From Chryseobacterium sp. CH21 (GTDB lineage Bacteria > Bacteroidota > Bacteroidia > Flavobacteriales > Weeksellaceae): a DNA stretch of 64,000 nt. The stretch is taken from positions 1 to 64,000 of the forward strand of contig NZ_QICI01000041.1 in the NCBI RefSeq assembly GCF_004119445.1, written 5' to 3'. The notes under the pieces are model-generated. The model was not told the origin of the DNA, made no database searches, and saw only the letters and a program-made list of their open reading frames with translations. Below are positions 1 to 8,350 of the stretch, piece after piece. The translations under genes were made by a program, and so were the position numbers. How positions within the stretch are numbered: position 1 is the stretch's first letter; each line of letters starts with the position of its first letter.

Positions 1-55
1 GAAGTTCAATGCATTCTAATTTGAAAGCAATGCTAAATTTTTCTTTTCTATACAT

Positions 56-93
56 AAAAAATGCCCCTAAAAAGCGTCTAACTTTTTGGGGGC
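56..93 (-). terminator. Rho-independent terminator of the osmC-like gene
   Basis: An inverted repeat at 63-93 pairs GCCCC(T)AAAAAG with CTTTTTGGGGGC. Read on the minus strand it is followed by a run of six T (A at 56-61 on the plus strand). It lies about 40 nt past the stop of the minus-strand OsmC-family gene, so it most likely ends that transcript. Confidence 0.7.
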
Positions 94-134
94 AGTCCAA
101 TCGTCCGGCTTTTTCTATTTTTTTAAATAAGAGA

Positions 135-554
135 TTAAATTTTTTCTCCGTTCACATATACTTCGTATCCGATTTCTACATTCGGTTCTAACGTTTTTGA
201 TACAGAACAGTATTTTTCAAAAGAAAGTTCTGCTGCTTTCTGTGCCTTTTTTGGATCAATTTCTCCTTCTAAAAGGAACTTAACGTTAATAGATTTAAAA
301 GGTTTTGCATCATCTACCTGTACTCTTTCTCCTTCTACTTCAGCCTGGAAACTCTTGATTTCCTGACGCTGCTTCTTCAAAATAGAAACTACATCAATTC
401 CGCTGCAGCCTGCCACCGCCATCAGTACACTTTCCATTGGAGAAACACCTTTTGCTCCCGGCTGGGAAGTATTATCCAAAAGAATAGAATTTCCCTGAGC
501 ATTGGTACATTCAAATAAAAAATCGTCGTTTATTCTGTTAAGTGTAATTTTCAT
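135..554 (-). CDS. OsmC/Ohr family peroxiredoxin-like protein
   Basis: A 139-residue protein of the OsmC/Ohr family. Family members are small cytoplasmic thiol peroxidases that reduce organic hydroperoxides through two conserved cysteines. The first Cys is seen at residue 50 in the helix around VAGCSGIDVV and the second at residue 116 in EKYCSVSK, each in the expected place. The length is normal. It is more like the general OsmC/YhfA branch than Ohr, so the substrate is uncertain. It follows the DUF58 gene on the same strand with a 27-nt gap that carries its own promoter-like -7 box, so it may be expressed apart from the MoxR cluster. Confidence 0.9.
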   Translation of the reverse strand: MKITLNRINDDFLFECTNAQGNSILLDNTSQPGAKGVSPMESVLMAVAGCSGIDVVSILKKQRQEIKSFQAEVEGERVQVDDAKPFKSINVKFLLEGEIDPKKAQKAAELSFEKYCSVSKTLEPNVEIGYEVYVNGEKI

Positions 555-576
555 TGTTTTTTGCTTATTGCTTCTA

Positions 577-584
577 CAAAGTTA
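577..584 (-). promoter_or_regulatory. Candidate -7 promoter box (TAACTTTG) for the osmC-like gene
   Basis: On the minus strand TAACTTTG matches the Bacteroidetes -7 consensus TAnnTTTG and lies 22 nt before the start codon at 554. A TTTG at 612-609 could be the -33 element, but the 24-nt spacer is longer than usual. The leader between them holds two copies of the ATTGCTT heptamer (as AAGCAAT on this strand) that is tandemly repeated near 8252. Confidence 0.4.
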
Positions 585-1903
585 TAAAATTCCTCTTGCT
601 TTTATCTCCAAATATTTATTGATAACATCGATATTCAAATTTTCCGGAAGCGTATAGACTGTATAAATTCCATATTTACGGAGTTCCTGAATAATCAGTT
701 TCTTTTCAAATTCGAATTTTTCAGCAATGACCTCATCATAAATCTCCTGCATATTTTCAGGATTTTTGTTGATGAGCGTCTGCAATTCCGAATTTTTGAA
801 AAAACAACAACCAGCAAATGGTTTTTAGCGATTCCGCGGAGATATTTCAGCTGTCTGTTTAATCCATCCAGTGTTTCAAAATTGGTAAAAAGCAGAATTA
901 AACTTCTTTGATTGAGGGAATATTTTACATCCTGATACAAACGGTTGAAATCACTTTCGAAGAAATCTGTTTTAATATTATAAAGTGCTTCAGAAATTTT
1001 CTTCAGCTGTCCGGATTTATTATCCGCGGCAATTTTATTTTCAGCTTTTTTAGAAAATGTCATCATTCCGGCTCTGTCTCCCTTTCTCAAAATAATATGA
1101 GACAGTGCCATCGTTGCATTAATGGAATAATCCAGTAAGCTTAGTCCGTTGAAAGGCATTTTCATGGTTCTTCCTTTATCAATCAGCATAAAAATACGTT
1201 GTGATTTTTCATCCTGAAACTGGTTTACCATCAGGCGGTTGGTCTTGGAAGTAGCTTTCCAGTTGATTGTTCTGATATCATCTCCGGGAACATATTCTTT
1301 GATCTGCTCAAATTCCATCGTGTGTCCCAGCTTTCTGACTTTCTTGATTCCACCTAATAAAAATTCACTCTGAATGGCCATCAGCTCATATTTTCTGAGA
1401 TGAATAAAAGACGGATAAGCAGGCAGCATAGCATCTTTCTGGAAAATAAATCTTTTTGAGATGAATCCCAATGGTGATGATGCATACACATTTAAACCTC
1501 CAAAATGATATTCTCCCCTTTCTTTAGGCTCTAAAGTGTATTGAAAAAAGGTGTTTGCTCCTGAAGCAATTTGTTTTTGGATCAGAAAATCTCTTTTCTG
1601 AAACTGGAACGGGATTTCGTCAATAATCTTAGTGTTTATAGTAAAACTATAATTATTTTTGATGTCAATTTTTACAAAATTCTCATCTCCGTTGGAGAGT
1701 TTTTCCGGCAGAATCCTTTGAACCTGTAATGCATTCTTTTGATTAAAAAGCAACAGAAAATCTACCATTGCCGCAAGAAAACAAATCAGGAGTGCAATAT
1801 GGGCTGCCCACATCAGCAACGGAAAGAAAAATGCCAGGACATACAGAATCCCCACTCCGATGAGTGTAAAAAAGAAACGTGTATTGATGTATAAGTTTTT
1901 CAT
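582..1903 (-). CDS. DUF58 domain protein (frameshifted in this sequence)
   Basis: The product is a DUF58 protein with two N-terminal membrane helices (about residues 10-50) and a von Willebrand A-like C-terminal part. The hallmark stretch YVPGDDIRTINWKATSK followed by LMVNQFQDEKSQ is visible. The frame starting at 1903 loses its family-like sequence after ...LLVVVF, and the family-like tail (from NSELQTLINKNPENMQ to the stop at 582) continues in another frame. Adding one T to the run at 799-804 joins the two into 440 residues. DUF58 proteins are partners of MoxR ATPases, here encoded just upstream beyond the S23 element; the biochemical role is unknown. The ATG at 1903 lies about 5 nt from the left repeat of that element. 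Confidence 0.85.
799..804 (-). other. Site of a probable 1-nt deletion in the DUF58 gene
   Basis: A run of six A on the plus strand (six T in the gene). With seven T the reading becomes VVFFKNSELQTL and joins the two open frames of the DUF58 gene without any other change. Confidence 0.75.
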
Positions 1904-1907
1904 TGGT

Positions 1908-2381
1908 TAGGTGGCAGGTTGCAGATGAAAGGTTTTAGGTGGTCGTTTATTAGCTTTTCCACATTCATTATTATTGTAAGGAATTAATGAGTCCGTTCAA
2001 CATTTTGGATATTTCTATAATTTCCTGATTTAATTTCAAATAACCATCTTCATTTAAAAAACCGAGATTTTTTGAAATGATTAATTGTGTTTCTACTTCT
2101 GCACAACTGCCTCTTGCTATTTTTAAAAATTGTAGATAATCAGGCTTGCTTCGTCTTGAGTTTCCCTCAGCAATATTAGAGGGAATAGAAACAGCAGACC
2201 TTCTGATTTGTGATATTAATCCGTAGATTTCGGTTTTAGGAAAAGTTTCAGTAATCCTATAAATATCAGTAACAAAATCAATCGATTTCTGCCAAACTAA
2301 AAGTTCTTTAAAATTTGCCATATATAATAATTTTGTCACTATTTAAGCATTCACTTACTATCAACTGCTACCTGCCACCTA
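1908..2381. mobile_element. IVS-like element 1: inverted repeats flanking an S23/IVP gene
   Basis: The whole spacer between moxR (stop at 2393) and the DUF58 gene (start at 1903) is bounded by an inverted repeat. The left copy (1908-1924) reads TAGGTGGCAGGTTGCAG, and the right copy (2365-2381) is its reverse complement with one mismatch. Related short motifs (TAGGTGG, CTACCT) continue beside both copies. Inside is one co-directional four-helix-bundle gene. S23/IVP proteins are known from intervening sequences in 23S rRNA genes, which are also bounded by complementary ends. Calling this a mobile or mobilised element is an inference; no transposase or target-site duplication is seen. Confidence 0.5.
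1971..2321 (-). CDS. Four-helix-bundle protein, S23/IVP family
   Basis: A protein of about 116 residues of the 23S rRNA intervening-sequence (S23/IVP) family. Features seen are the N-terminal FKELLVWQKSIDF segment, the core TEIYGLISQIRRSAVSIPSNIAEGNSR, and a C-terminal helix. The start at 2321 (MANFKELLVW) is chosen because the family begins there; an ATG six codons upstream is possible. The family's molecular role is unknown; structures show pentamer-forming four-helix bundles related to Avd of diversity-generating retroelements. It interrupts the moxR-DUF58 pair in the same orientation and sits between inverted repeats. A second family member lies at 35079-35486. Confidence 0.88.
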   Translation of the reverse strand: MANFKELLVWQKSIDFVTDIYRITETFPKTEIYGLISQIRRSAVSIPSNIAEGNSRRSKPDYLQFLKIARGSCAEVETQLIISKNLGFLNEDGYLKLNQEIIEISKMLNGLINSLQ

Positions 2382-2392
2382 TTATCTACTAC

Positions 2393-3424
2393 CTATCTAG
2401 GAATTTCTATTCCTTCTAAAATCTGACGGATAATTTCATCTGCGGTAAGACCTTCCATTTCTCTTTCCGGAGAAACGATTACTCTATGTCTTAACACAGC
2501 ATAACTTGCTTCTTTAATATCTTCAGGAGTTACAAAATCTCTTCCTCTTAAAGCTGCAAATGCCTTTGACGCTGTAAGAAGCGCCAGTGATGCTCTTGGA
2601 GAAGCTCCCAGATACAAGAATTGATTTTCTCTGGTATTGATGATAATTTTAGCAATATATTCCATCAGTTGGGTTTCCACAATGATTTCTTTTACGAGTT
2701 GCTGGTAGTTTTTCAACTGTCCGGCTGTGATAACCCTGTTTACACCTTCTGTTTTATCTTCTTTTTTGCTTTCGTGCTGATTTTTAATGATTGCGATTTC
2801 CTGCTCAAGATTAGGATATCCTACATTGATTTTGAATAGAAAACGGTCCAGCTGAGCTTCCGGAAGTCGGTATGTTCCTTCATGCTCAATTGGGTTTTGT
2901 GTAGCAATAACCAGGAAAGGTTCTTCCAAAATATAACGTGTCCCGTCCATTGTGATCTGTCTTTCTTCCATCACTTCAAATAATGCAGACTGTGTTTTTG
3001 CCGGCGATCTGTTGATCTCATCAATCAGGATGAAATTGGAGAAAATAGGTCCTTTTTTAAATTCAAATTCTGAGTTTTTTACATTGAATACGGATGTACC
3101 TAAAATATCAGAAGGCATAAGATCCGGCGTAAACTGAATTCTGCTGAAACCTACGTCAATGGTTTTGGCCAATAATTTTGCAGTGATTGTTTTCGCTACT
3201 CCCGGAACTCCTTCAATAAGAACGTGACCGTTTGAAAGCAGTGCAGCCAAAAGATGCTCAATCATCTTCTCCTGCCCTACAATTACTTTACCGATCTCGG
3301 ATTTTACTTTCTCTAAGCTTGCACGAAGTTCAATCATATCAATTCTCGACTGAAACTGTTCTTCCTGCTTATTAAGATTGATAGAGCTTTCGTTTTCTAT
3401 ATTGGGGTTGTCAAAATTTTCCAT
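2393..3424 (-). CDS. MoxR family AAA+ ATPase
   Basis: A 343-residue AAA+ ATPase of the MoxR family. The Walker A motif GVPGVAKT is near residues 72-79, Walker B ILIDE near 132-136, and sensor 1 ATQNP near 174-178. The family's arginine-rich ASPRASLAL segment and C-terminal lid are also present. The first 35 residues are a low-complexity extension. MoxR ATPases act as chaperone-like partners of VWA-domain proteins, and here the DUF58 gene downstream is the likely partner. It is preceded by the DUF4350, DUF4129 and SpoIIM-like genes on the same strand, an arrangement common in Bacteroidetes and seen in other phyla. The substrate is unknown. Confidence 0.95.
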   Translation of the reverse strand: MENFDNPNIENESSINLNKQEEQFQSRIDMIELRASLEKVKSEIGKVIVGQEKMIEHLLAALLSNGHVLIEGVPGVAKTITAKLLAKTIDVGFSRIQFTPDLMPSDILGTSVFNVKNSEFEFKKGPIFSNFILIDEINRSPAKTQSALFEVMEERQITMDGTRYILEEPFLVIATQNPIEHEGTYRLPEAQLDRFLFKINVGYPNLEQEIAIIKNQHESKKEDKTEGVNRVITAGQLKNYQQLVKEIIVETQLMEYIAKIIINTRENQFLYLGASPRASLALLTASKAFAALRGRDFVTPEDIKEASYAVLRHRVIVSPEREMEGLTADEIIRQILEGIEIPR

Positions 3425-3516
3425 AGTAAAATTTAATTTACGATCTCACAATGTAATAATTATATGCTTTCATTGAGACTACATTATTATCATAGATCGA
3501 GTTTCACATTGTTATT

Positions 3517-4674
3517 TTATTTAAGTATATCATCAAGGAGTTTATTGATCCTTGTAAGGTCTTCTTTCATTACACTGGCGTAGGGATACTGAGCTTTTTT
3601 GATAAGTATTATCGCCTCACCTATCATCTCTACTGGCTTTCCGGTTTTCAGTTGTAATTTTTTGGCAAATTCTTCATCTAGATTCTGTGTATCTATCAAC
3701 AGATCCATTCTCACTTTATTCAGAAAATATTGGGCTTTTTTTGCCATCATATCATGAAAATCACCTTCCTGAAGATACAGATTTCCAATGCTTTTCACAA
3801 AATCCAGGGAAGTATTTCGTAAGGGTTCTTCTACAGGTACTATTCTCTGTTTTCTTTTTGCATTAAAGAAAATGAAAAGGATAAATCCACCCAAAAATAC
3901 CCACCAGGCATATTTTAAAGCCGGATTCGACAATACGAATCTCATAAAGAAACGGGATGCAGAACTTTTGTTGGATACAAACCAAAGAGTTTCTCTATCC
4001 TGCAAATATGAAAACACATCCTGAGCGTACTTTACATTTCCCGGTTTGAGAAGATAATAATTGGTTAGAAAAAGAGGTTCAGTATGAGCATAGATATGTC
4101 CTTTTCCAAATTTAACTTTGATAAAGTTGGCCTGATCTGTATTTTTTCTCTCTACCGTTTTCCCAAGTACTTCTACTTTAGGTTTGATAAATGAGAATCC
4201 TCTGCCTGATGGAAATTTATCCAGCCTAATAAAATCATTCTGATACTTTTTATCCGTAAGCTTCAGTACATTTTCCTCTTGAAAAGAAATCTCAGAATCA
4301 TAATATCCGATACTGTCTGAGACTTCTTTAGGCATACGGGTTACCATCAGCATGGCATCTGATCCTTCAGCTACCTGAGTCAGAATTTTATTCCAGGACT
4401 CTCTGTCAATATCATTTTCAATAACAACAATATTATGAGGGGGCTTTTTATGCTGACTGTAATATTCGTAAGGTGCCTGCTCAATCTTCTTCAGATTATT
4501 TTTAAAAAGATCTTTAGCTTCATTATTAAAAACAAACAACCCGAACGGAGACTTTTCATTGAGATCAAAATTCTTCCGCCAGTCTACAGTTTCTTTTTTG
4601 TTAACTTCAAGCAATGCCAAAATAATCATCACAACGATGAAAATTACAGCATATGTTTTGAAAGTTTTATTCAT
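3517..4674 (-). CDS. DUF4350 domain membrane protein
   Basis: A 385-residue protein with an N-terminal membrane helix (about residues 8-22), a long extracytoplasmic DUF4350 region, and a second membrane helix around YAWWVFLGGFILFIFF before a C-terminal cytoplasmic part. DUF4350 proteins have a glutamine-amidotransferase-like fold and recur next to DUF4129, MoxR and DUF58 genes; no activity is established. It starts 11 nt after the DUF4129 gene stop, so the two are probably translated from one mRNA. A 92-nt gap separates it from moxR, in which no clear terminator is seen. Confidence 0.85.
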   Translation of the reverse strand: MNKTFKTYAVIFIVVMIILALLEVNKKETVDWRKNFDLNEKSPFGLFVFNNEAKDLFKNNLKKIEQAPYEYYSQHKKPPHNIVVIENDIDRESWNKILTQVAEGSDAMLMVTRMPKEVSDSIGYYDSEISFQEENVLKLTDKKYQNDFIRLDKFPSGRGFSFIKPKVEVLGKTVERKNTDQANFIKVKFGKGHIYAHTEPLFLTNYYLLKPGNVKYAQDVFSYLQDRETLWFVSNKSSASRFFMRFVLSNPALKYAWWVFLGGFILFIFFNAKRKQRIVPVEEPLRNTSLDFVKSIGNLYLQEGDFHDMMAKKAQYFLNKVRMDLLIDTQNLDEEFAKKLQLKTGKPVEMIGEAIILIKKAQYPYASVMKEDLTRINKLLDDILK

Positions 4675-4685
4675 GGTTACTATGG

Positions 4686-5477
4686 TTATGGTTTAAATGC
4701 CTGATACTGATTTTTAAATTTCTGGTAGCTCTCTTCTTCAATGTTGAATTCTCCGTACCAGACATAATCAAAAATATAACACAGATTAGAGAAGTCATTT
4801 TTCAAATGAGGAGCTTTGAGCTCTGCAGCATAGTCTTTATTTGTTTTTTCCGGATTCCAGTTGATCAGTTTTTTGTCACTCAGTTTTTTCAGCACAAACA
4901 GGAATTGGTAACGAACTGCCGAACGGTAATCTCCTGCATGTTCAAATTTCGCAATACTTTCCGGGAAATTGATTTCATGGATATTCTCATGAAGTTCCTG
5001 TACATTGAGATCCAGTTTTTTATTCTTTTTACCAAAAATAAAATTCCCATCCTTTCCCATGATATATTTAATGATGAAATACAACAAAAATCCTACAAGA
5101 AGAATCGCAAACAGACGAATAAGGACAGTGGCAAATTCTCCCGACTTAGTCAGTGTCGTTTCACCAAAAATACTCTGTATAATCTGATTAATTTTTCGCA
5201 TCAGCTTTTGAAAGAAAGATTCTCTCGGTTTTGATACGGAATAGTCAAATTCATTTCCTTTATATCTTGACGGAATGTTTTCTTTAAATGTTTTAGGATA
5301 TACCTCATTCTCCGAGACCGGATTTTTCATCAATACAGAATCCGCACGCAGCATATTTCTGTAATGCCCTGTTGTATATAATGAATCTACCAGATTATCA
5401 GAATCAGCATTATCGTCCTGAGCATAAACCTGCCCAAAAGAGAGAAAAAGCAATATGAAAAAAATAGTTTTATTCAT
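4686..5477 (-). CDS. DUF4129 domain protein
   Basis: A protein of about 263 residues with a signal peptide ending near VYAQ, a membrane helix around LIRLFAILLVGFLLYFIIKYI, and a cytoplasmic DUF4129 domain. The domain is marked by YRSAVRYQFLFVLKKL and the Trp/Tyr-rich end CYIFDYVWYGEF. The start at 5477 (MNKTIFFILL) gives a normal signal peptide; an ATG three codons earlier also exists. In other bacteria DUF4129 is found fused to transglutaminase-like domains or beside MoxR/DUF58 genes. The start region overlaps the end of the upstream membrane protein gene by a few bases, which suggests coupling. Confidence 0.85.
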   Translation of the reverse strand: MNKTIFFILLFLSFGQVYAQDDNADSDNLVDSLYTTGHYRNMLRADSVLMKNPVSENEVYPKTFKENIPSRYKGNEFDYSVSKPRESFFQKLMRKINQIIQSIFGETTLTKSGEFATVLIRLFAILLVGFLLYFIIKYIMGKDGNFIFGKKNKKLDLNVQELHENIHEINFPESIAKFEHAGDYRSAVRYQFLFVLKKLSDKKLINWNPEKTNKDYAAELKAPHLKNDFSNLCYIFDYVWYGEFNIEEESYQKFKNQYQAFKP

Positions 5478-6432
5478 TGATTCCAATCGTATCTATTTCT
5501 GCCAATTCTACTTTCTGATGAAGATCTGTTCTGCTGTCATAATACATCAATCCCGCATTCACATACATCAGATTTGAAAGAAAAAATGAAAGCAGCATCG
5601 AAATTCCATACAATACAAAAAACAGGATTCCCGCAGTTCCGGTAAAAGGATTCTGTTCAAAATTTCCGTCTGGTGTAGAAGTAAGGAGCGATCCGTAAAA
5701 AAATATCATAGGGATAAATGTGAATATAGATGTTATCATATAAATAATAATAAACATCACAAATGCAGATCCCCAATATTTCCAGTATGGTGATTTCTCA
5801 CTGCCATTCGGGTAAGAAAACTGAGAACGTAAAGAGTAGCTTAAACTTCCCCAGAAACCTCTGTCCGAATTAAAATAATCATACATCAGAAAGGTAGTAA
5901 AATTAAATATCGTGGGATATAAAAGCAGGATTAGAAACAATCCGATAATAATAAAGATGAGGATATAAGAAAATCCAACCACAAATAAAATTGCCGGAGT
6001 AACAATAAAGATCATCCCAAGGCACAGCTTGCCGATTCTTCCGGCATTGTTTTTAAAGTCATTCAGAATTTCATCAGCCTTTATCTTTTCTGCCCCTTGT
6101 GCAATTCTTTTTAAATAAAAAACCGGATACAGGTAATTGACAATCATCAAAACCATGAAAAGCAGAAATGTCAATAATCCTACTGTAATCAGCATTCCGG
6201 AATTTTCTGAAAAATATTGTTCAAAATAATATGTTTCACCGCCAAGATTAGATCCGAATATCTGTGAAAAGAGTTCTTTATATCCAAAAATCACCACAGT
6301 AACCATTAAGATCAAAAGCAAGCCATTGATCAGAATATAGTTTTTGAAATAATTCTTTCCGTATAATTTGAAAAAGTTGAAACTATCACTTATAAAAGTT
6401 CCAAAATCTCTTTTTTTATAAAATTGTATCAT
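5470..6432 (-). CDS. Polytopic membrane protein of the MoxR/DUF58 cluster
   Basis: A protein of about 320 residues with roughly six hydrophobic membrane segments, starting as MIQFYKKRDFGTFISDSF. The start at 6432 overlaps the SpoIIM-like gene by 17 nt, which fits translational coupling; a longer reading would run 15 codons into that gene. The cytoplasmic N-terminus (FGTFISDSFNFFKLYGKNYFKNYILING) resembles membrane-domain families such as those in glycerophosphodiester phosphodiesterases, but I cannot assign a family firmly. Its place between the SpoIIM-like and DUF4129 genes suggests it is part of the same envelope complex. Confidence 0.7.
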   Translation of the reverse strand: MIQFYKKRDFGTFISDSFNFFKLYGKNYFKNYILINGLLLILMVTVVIFGYKELFSQIFGSNLGGETYYFEQYFSENSGMLITVGLLTFLLFMVLMIVNYLYPVFYLKRIAQGAEKIKADEILNDFKNNAGRIGKLCLGMIFIVTPAILFVVGFSYILIFIIIGLFLILLLYPTIFNFTTFLMYDYFNSDRGFWGSLSYSLRSQFSYPNGSEKSPYWKYWGSAFVMFIIIYMITSIFTFIPMIFFYGSLLTSTPDGNFEQNPFTGTAGILFFVLYGISMLLSFFLSNLMYVNAGLMYYDSRTDLHQKVELAEIDTIGINE

Positions 6433-7399
6433 TGATGTGTTTATTAGTTTTTTTGTAGACAACAGACGGATATACAAAATAATAAAATCCTATAATTGCC
6501 AGTGATCCTAAAATAATGACCAGGTTCAGAAACAAAGGCATTTTCAAAGCATGTCTTGTAACGTAACCTTCTATAATCCCTGCACAAATAGTGAAAGGAA
6601 CAGTACTTAAAAATATTTTAAATGAATCTTTAAATCCTTTTTTAAAAGAATTAAACCTTGAAAAAGTTCTTGGAAATAAAATAGAAGCTCCCAGAATCAA
6701 TCCGCACATGGCTTCTACCACCATGGCAAAAATTTCAAAAACTCCGTGAAGCCAAATTCCTCTTGCACTGTCTTTCAATGCTCCGTAATCATAGAAAAAA
6801 TACTGAAAAGCTCCCAACATTACACTATTGGAAAGTAGCGCAAACAAAGTACCTACTCCTCCGGCAATTCCGTAAATATATAATTTTGCTCCAACCTGAA
6901 TATTATTAAAAATAATTCCGATCGTGCTTCCCCATGTACTTCCACTCTGATAAACGCCTACAGCATTGTTATTTTTGATATTTTCAACGGTTTCATTCAC
7001 ATATCCTTCGCCCAAAATAATATTGACAAAATCCTTATCATAAATTGCAGAAAGCACACCTATTGAGGTAAATAAAATGAAAAACAGAAATGCATACATC
7101 AGATATCTCCGATACTGATACACCAACAGTGGAACTTCAGTTTTAAAAAAGTAAACCAGCCTGTTCTCCTCTACCCTTTTGGTTTTATAGATTTTCTGAA
7201 AAATCTGGGCAGATAAATGATTCAGATAAACGGTGGTGTTGCTTTTGGGATAATAAGTCTGGGCAAATGAAAGATCATTGATCAGGTTTATATACAATGA
7301 AGACAGGTCATCAGGATTTTTTTTAATTTTCCCTTGAATAACCTGTTCGATTCCCAACCATTTTTCTTTATTTTGTTTAATGAAATAAACTTCTCTCAT
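6416..7399 (-). CDS. Stage II sporulation protein M (SpoIIM)-like membrane protein
   Basis: A 327-residue protein with a soluble N-terminus of about 100 residues followed by several membrane helices. The SpoIIM-type core is seen around NIQVGAKLYIYGIAGGVGTLFALLSNSVMLGAF and the GIWLHGVFEIFAMVVEAMCGLILG segment. In non-sporulating bacteria these proteins are usually encoded with RDD, MoxR and DUF58 genes, as here, and their role is unknown. The gene is the first of its run. Its start codon is only 28 nt from the start of the divergent RDD gene, so the two promoters must overlap or lie within coding sequence. Confidence 0.88.
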   Translation of the reverse strand: MREVYFIKQNKEKWLGIEQVIQGKIKKNPDDLSSLYINLINDLSFAQTYYPKSNTTVYLNHLSAQIFQKIYKTKRVEENRLVYFFKTEVPLLVYQYRRYLMYAFLFFILFTSIGVLSAIYDKDFVNIILGEGYVNETVENIKNNNAVGVYQSGSTWGSTIGIIFNNIQVGAKLYIYGIAGGVGTLFALLSNSVMLGAFQYFFYDYGALKDSARGIWLHGVFEIFAMVVEAMCGLILGASILFPRTFSRFNSFKKGFKDSFKIFLSTVPFTICAGIIEGYVTRHALKMPLFLNLVIILGSLAIIGFYYFVYPSVVYKKTNKHINDTIL

Positions 7400-7427
7400 A
7401 ATTGTTAAGGCTAAAATAATAAAAAAT

Positions 7428-8176
7428 ATGTCTCAAATTGCGATAAATACCTCACAAAATGTAAATATTAATTTTAATATTGCTGGTGTAGGAGAAAGGA
7501 TGCTCGCCTTCATTATTGATCTTCTGATCAGGATTGCTTACGTGGTAATTATCCTGTATTTATTCTTTAATATTTTCGATTTGGGATATCTGTTAAACGG
7601 CCTTGATGACTGGTCCATAAGAGCTGTTTATCTTGTACTTACCTTTCCTATTTACATATATCCTCTTGTATTGGAAAGCCTGATGGAAGGACAAACTCCC
7701 GGTAAAAAACTGATGAAAATAAAAGTGGTAAAGATTGATGGTTATCAGGCCAGTTTCGCCGATTATATGATCCGCTGGGTTTTCAGGATTGTAGATGTTT
7801 CATTTGCCGGTGTGATAGGACTTATTTCTATGATTGTTTCTAAAAATAACCAGCGTCTGGGTGATATCGCATCCGGAACAGCTGTGATTTCCCTAAAAAC
7901 AACATCAATATCTCTCATACTATTCTGGAAAATATTCATGAAAATTATATTCCTTCTTTCCCTCAGGTAATTGCTTTAAGTGATAATGACATGAGAATCA
8001 TCAAAGACAATTATACCAAAGCTTTGAAAGTAGATGACCGCCAGATCATCAATAAACTATCTGATAAAATAAAAAGCATACTGAAACTGGAAATAGATCC
8101 TACGAAAATGACGGAAAGACAGTTTATCAATGTCATTATCAAAGACTACAATTACTATACAGGAAAAGACAATTAG
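7428..8176 (+). CDS. RDD family membrane protein (frameshifted in this sequence)
   Basis: An RDD protein with three or more membrane helices. The RDD core is seen as AGVGERMLAFIIDLLIR near the N-terminus and GQTPGKKLMKIKVV further on. The first frame ends at 7970 after an unlikely tail, while the expected C-terminal region (from HTILENIHENYIPSFPQVIAL to the stop at 8176) is in another frame. One extra A in the run at 7895-7899 joins them into 249 residues. RDD proteins are small membrane proteins of unclear, possibly transport-related function. The gene is divergent from the SpoIIM-like gene and belongs to that conserved neighbourhood. Confidence 0.82.
7895..7899 (+). other. Site of a probable 1-nt deletion in the RDD gene
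   Basis: A run of five A. With six A the reading becomes SLKNNINISHTILENIHENY and stays open to 8176, restoring a 249-residue protein. Confidence 0.75.
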
Positions 8177-8350
8177 TAGAGTCAATCGTCAATTTTGCTT
8201 CGCAAGTGAATGGTCAATCTGAAAAATCTTGAGTAATTAACAGCAAGACTCATTGCTTATTGCTTATTGCTTATTGCTTATTGCTTATTGCTTATTGCTT
8301 ATACAAAGCTCGGTGCAATTTTTGTATATTTATCATTAAAGTCCTGAAAC
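8177..8350. repeat. Intergenic repeat region with seven ATTGCTT heptamers
   Basis: The spacer between the RDD and GNAT genes begins directly after the RDD stop with a segment holding a TTGC-TTC-GCAA mini-hairpin and repeated GTCAAT motifs. It then carries seven perfect head-to-tail copies of ATTGCTT at 8252-8300. Two copies of the same heptamer occur near 560-574. No unique spacers lie between the units, so this is a simple tandem repeat. No coding potential is seen. Confidence 0.8.

Noticed and set aside
582..785. Open frame of 67 codons as a separate small gene
   Set aside because: Its sequence is the C-terminal end of the DUF58 protein displaced by a one-base deletion.
1904..2392. Classical IS element or transposon
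   Set aside because: No transposase, no target-site duplication; the inverted repeats flank only an S23/IVP gene.
4806..5234. 142-codon plus-strand frame
   Set aside because: It is a shadow of the DUF4129 gene with no start signal and an unlikely amino-acid composition.
7991..8176. Open frame of 61 codons as a separate small gene
   Set aside because: It is the C-terminal end of the RDD protein after a one-base deletion.
8252..8302. CRISPR-like array
   Set aside because: The 7-bp units are head to tail with no unique spacers and no cas genes; it is a simple tandem repeat.
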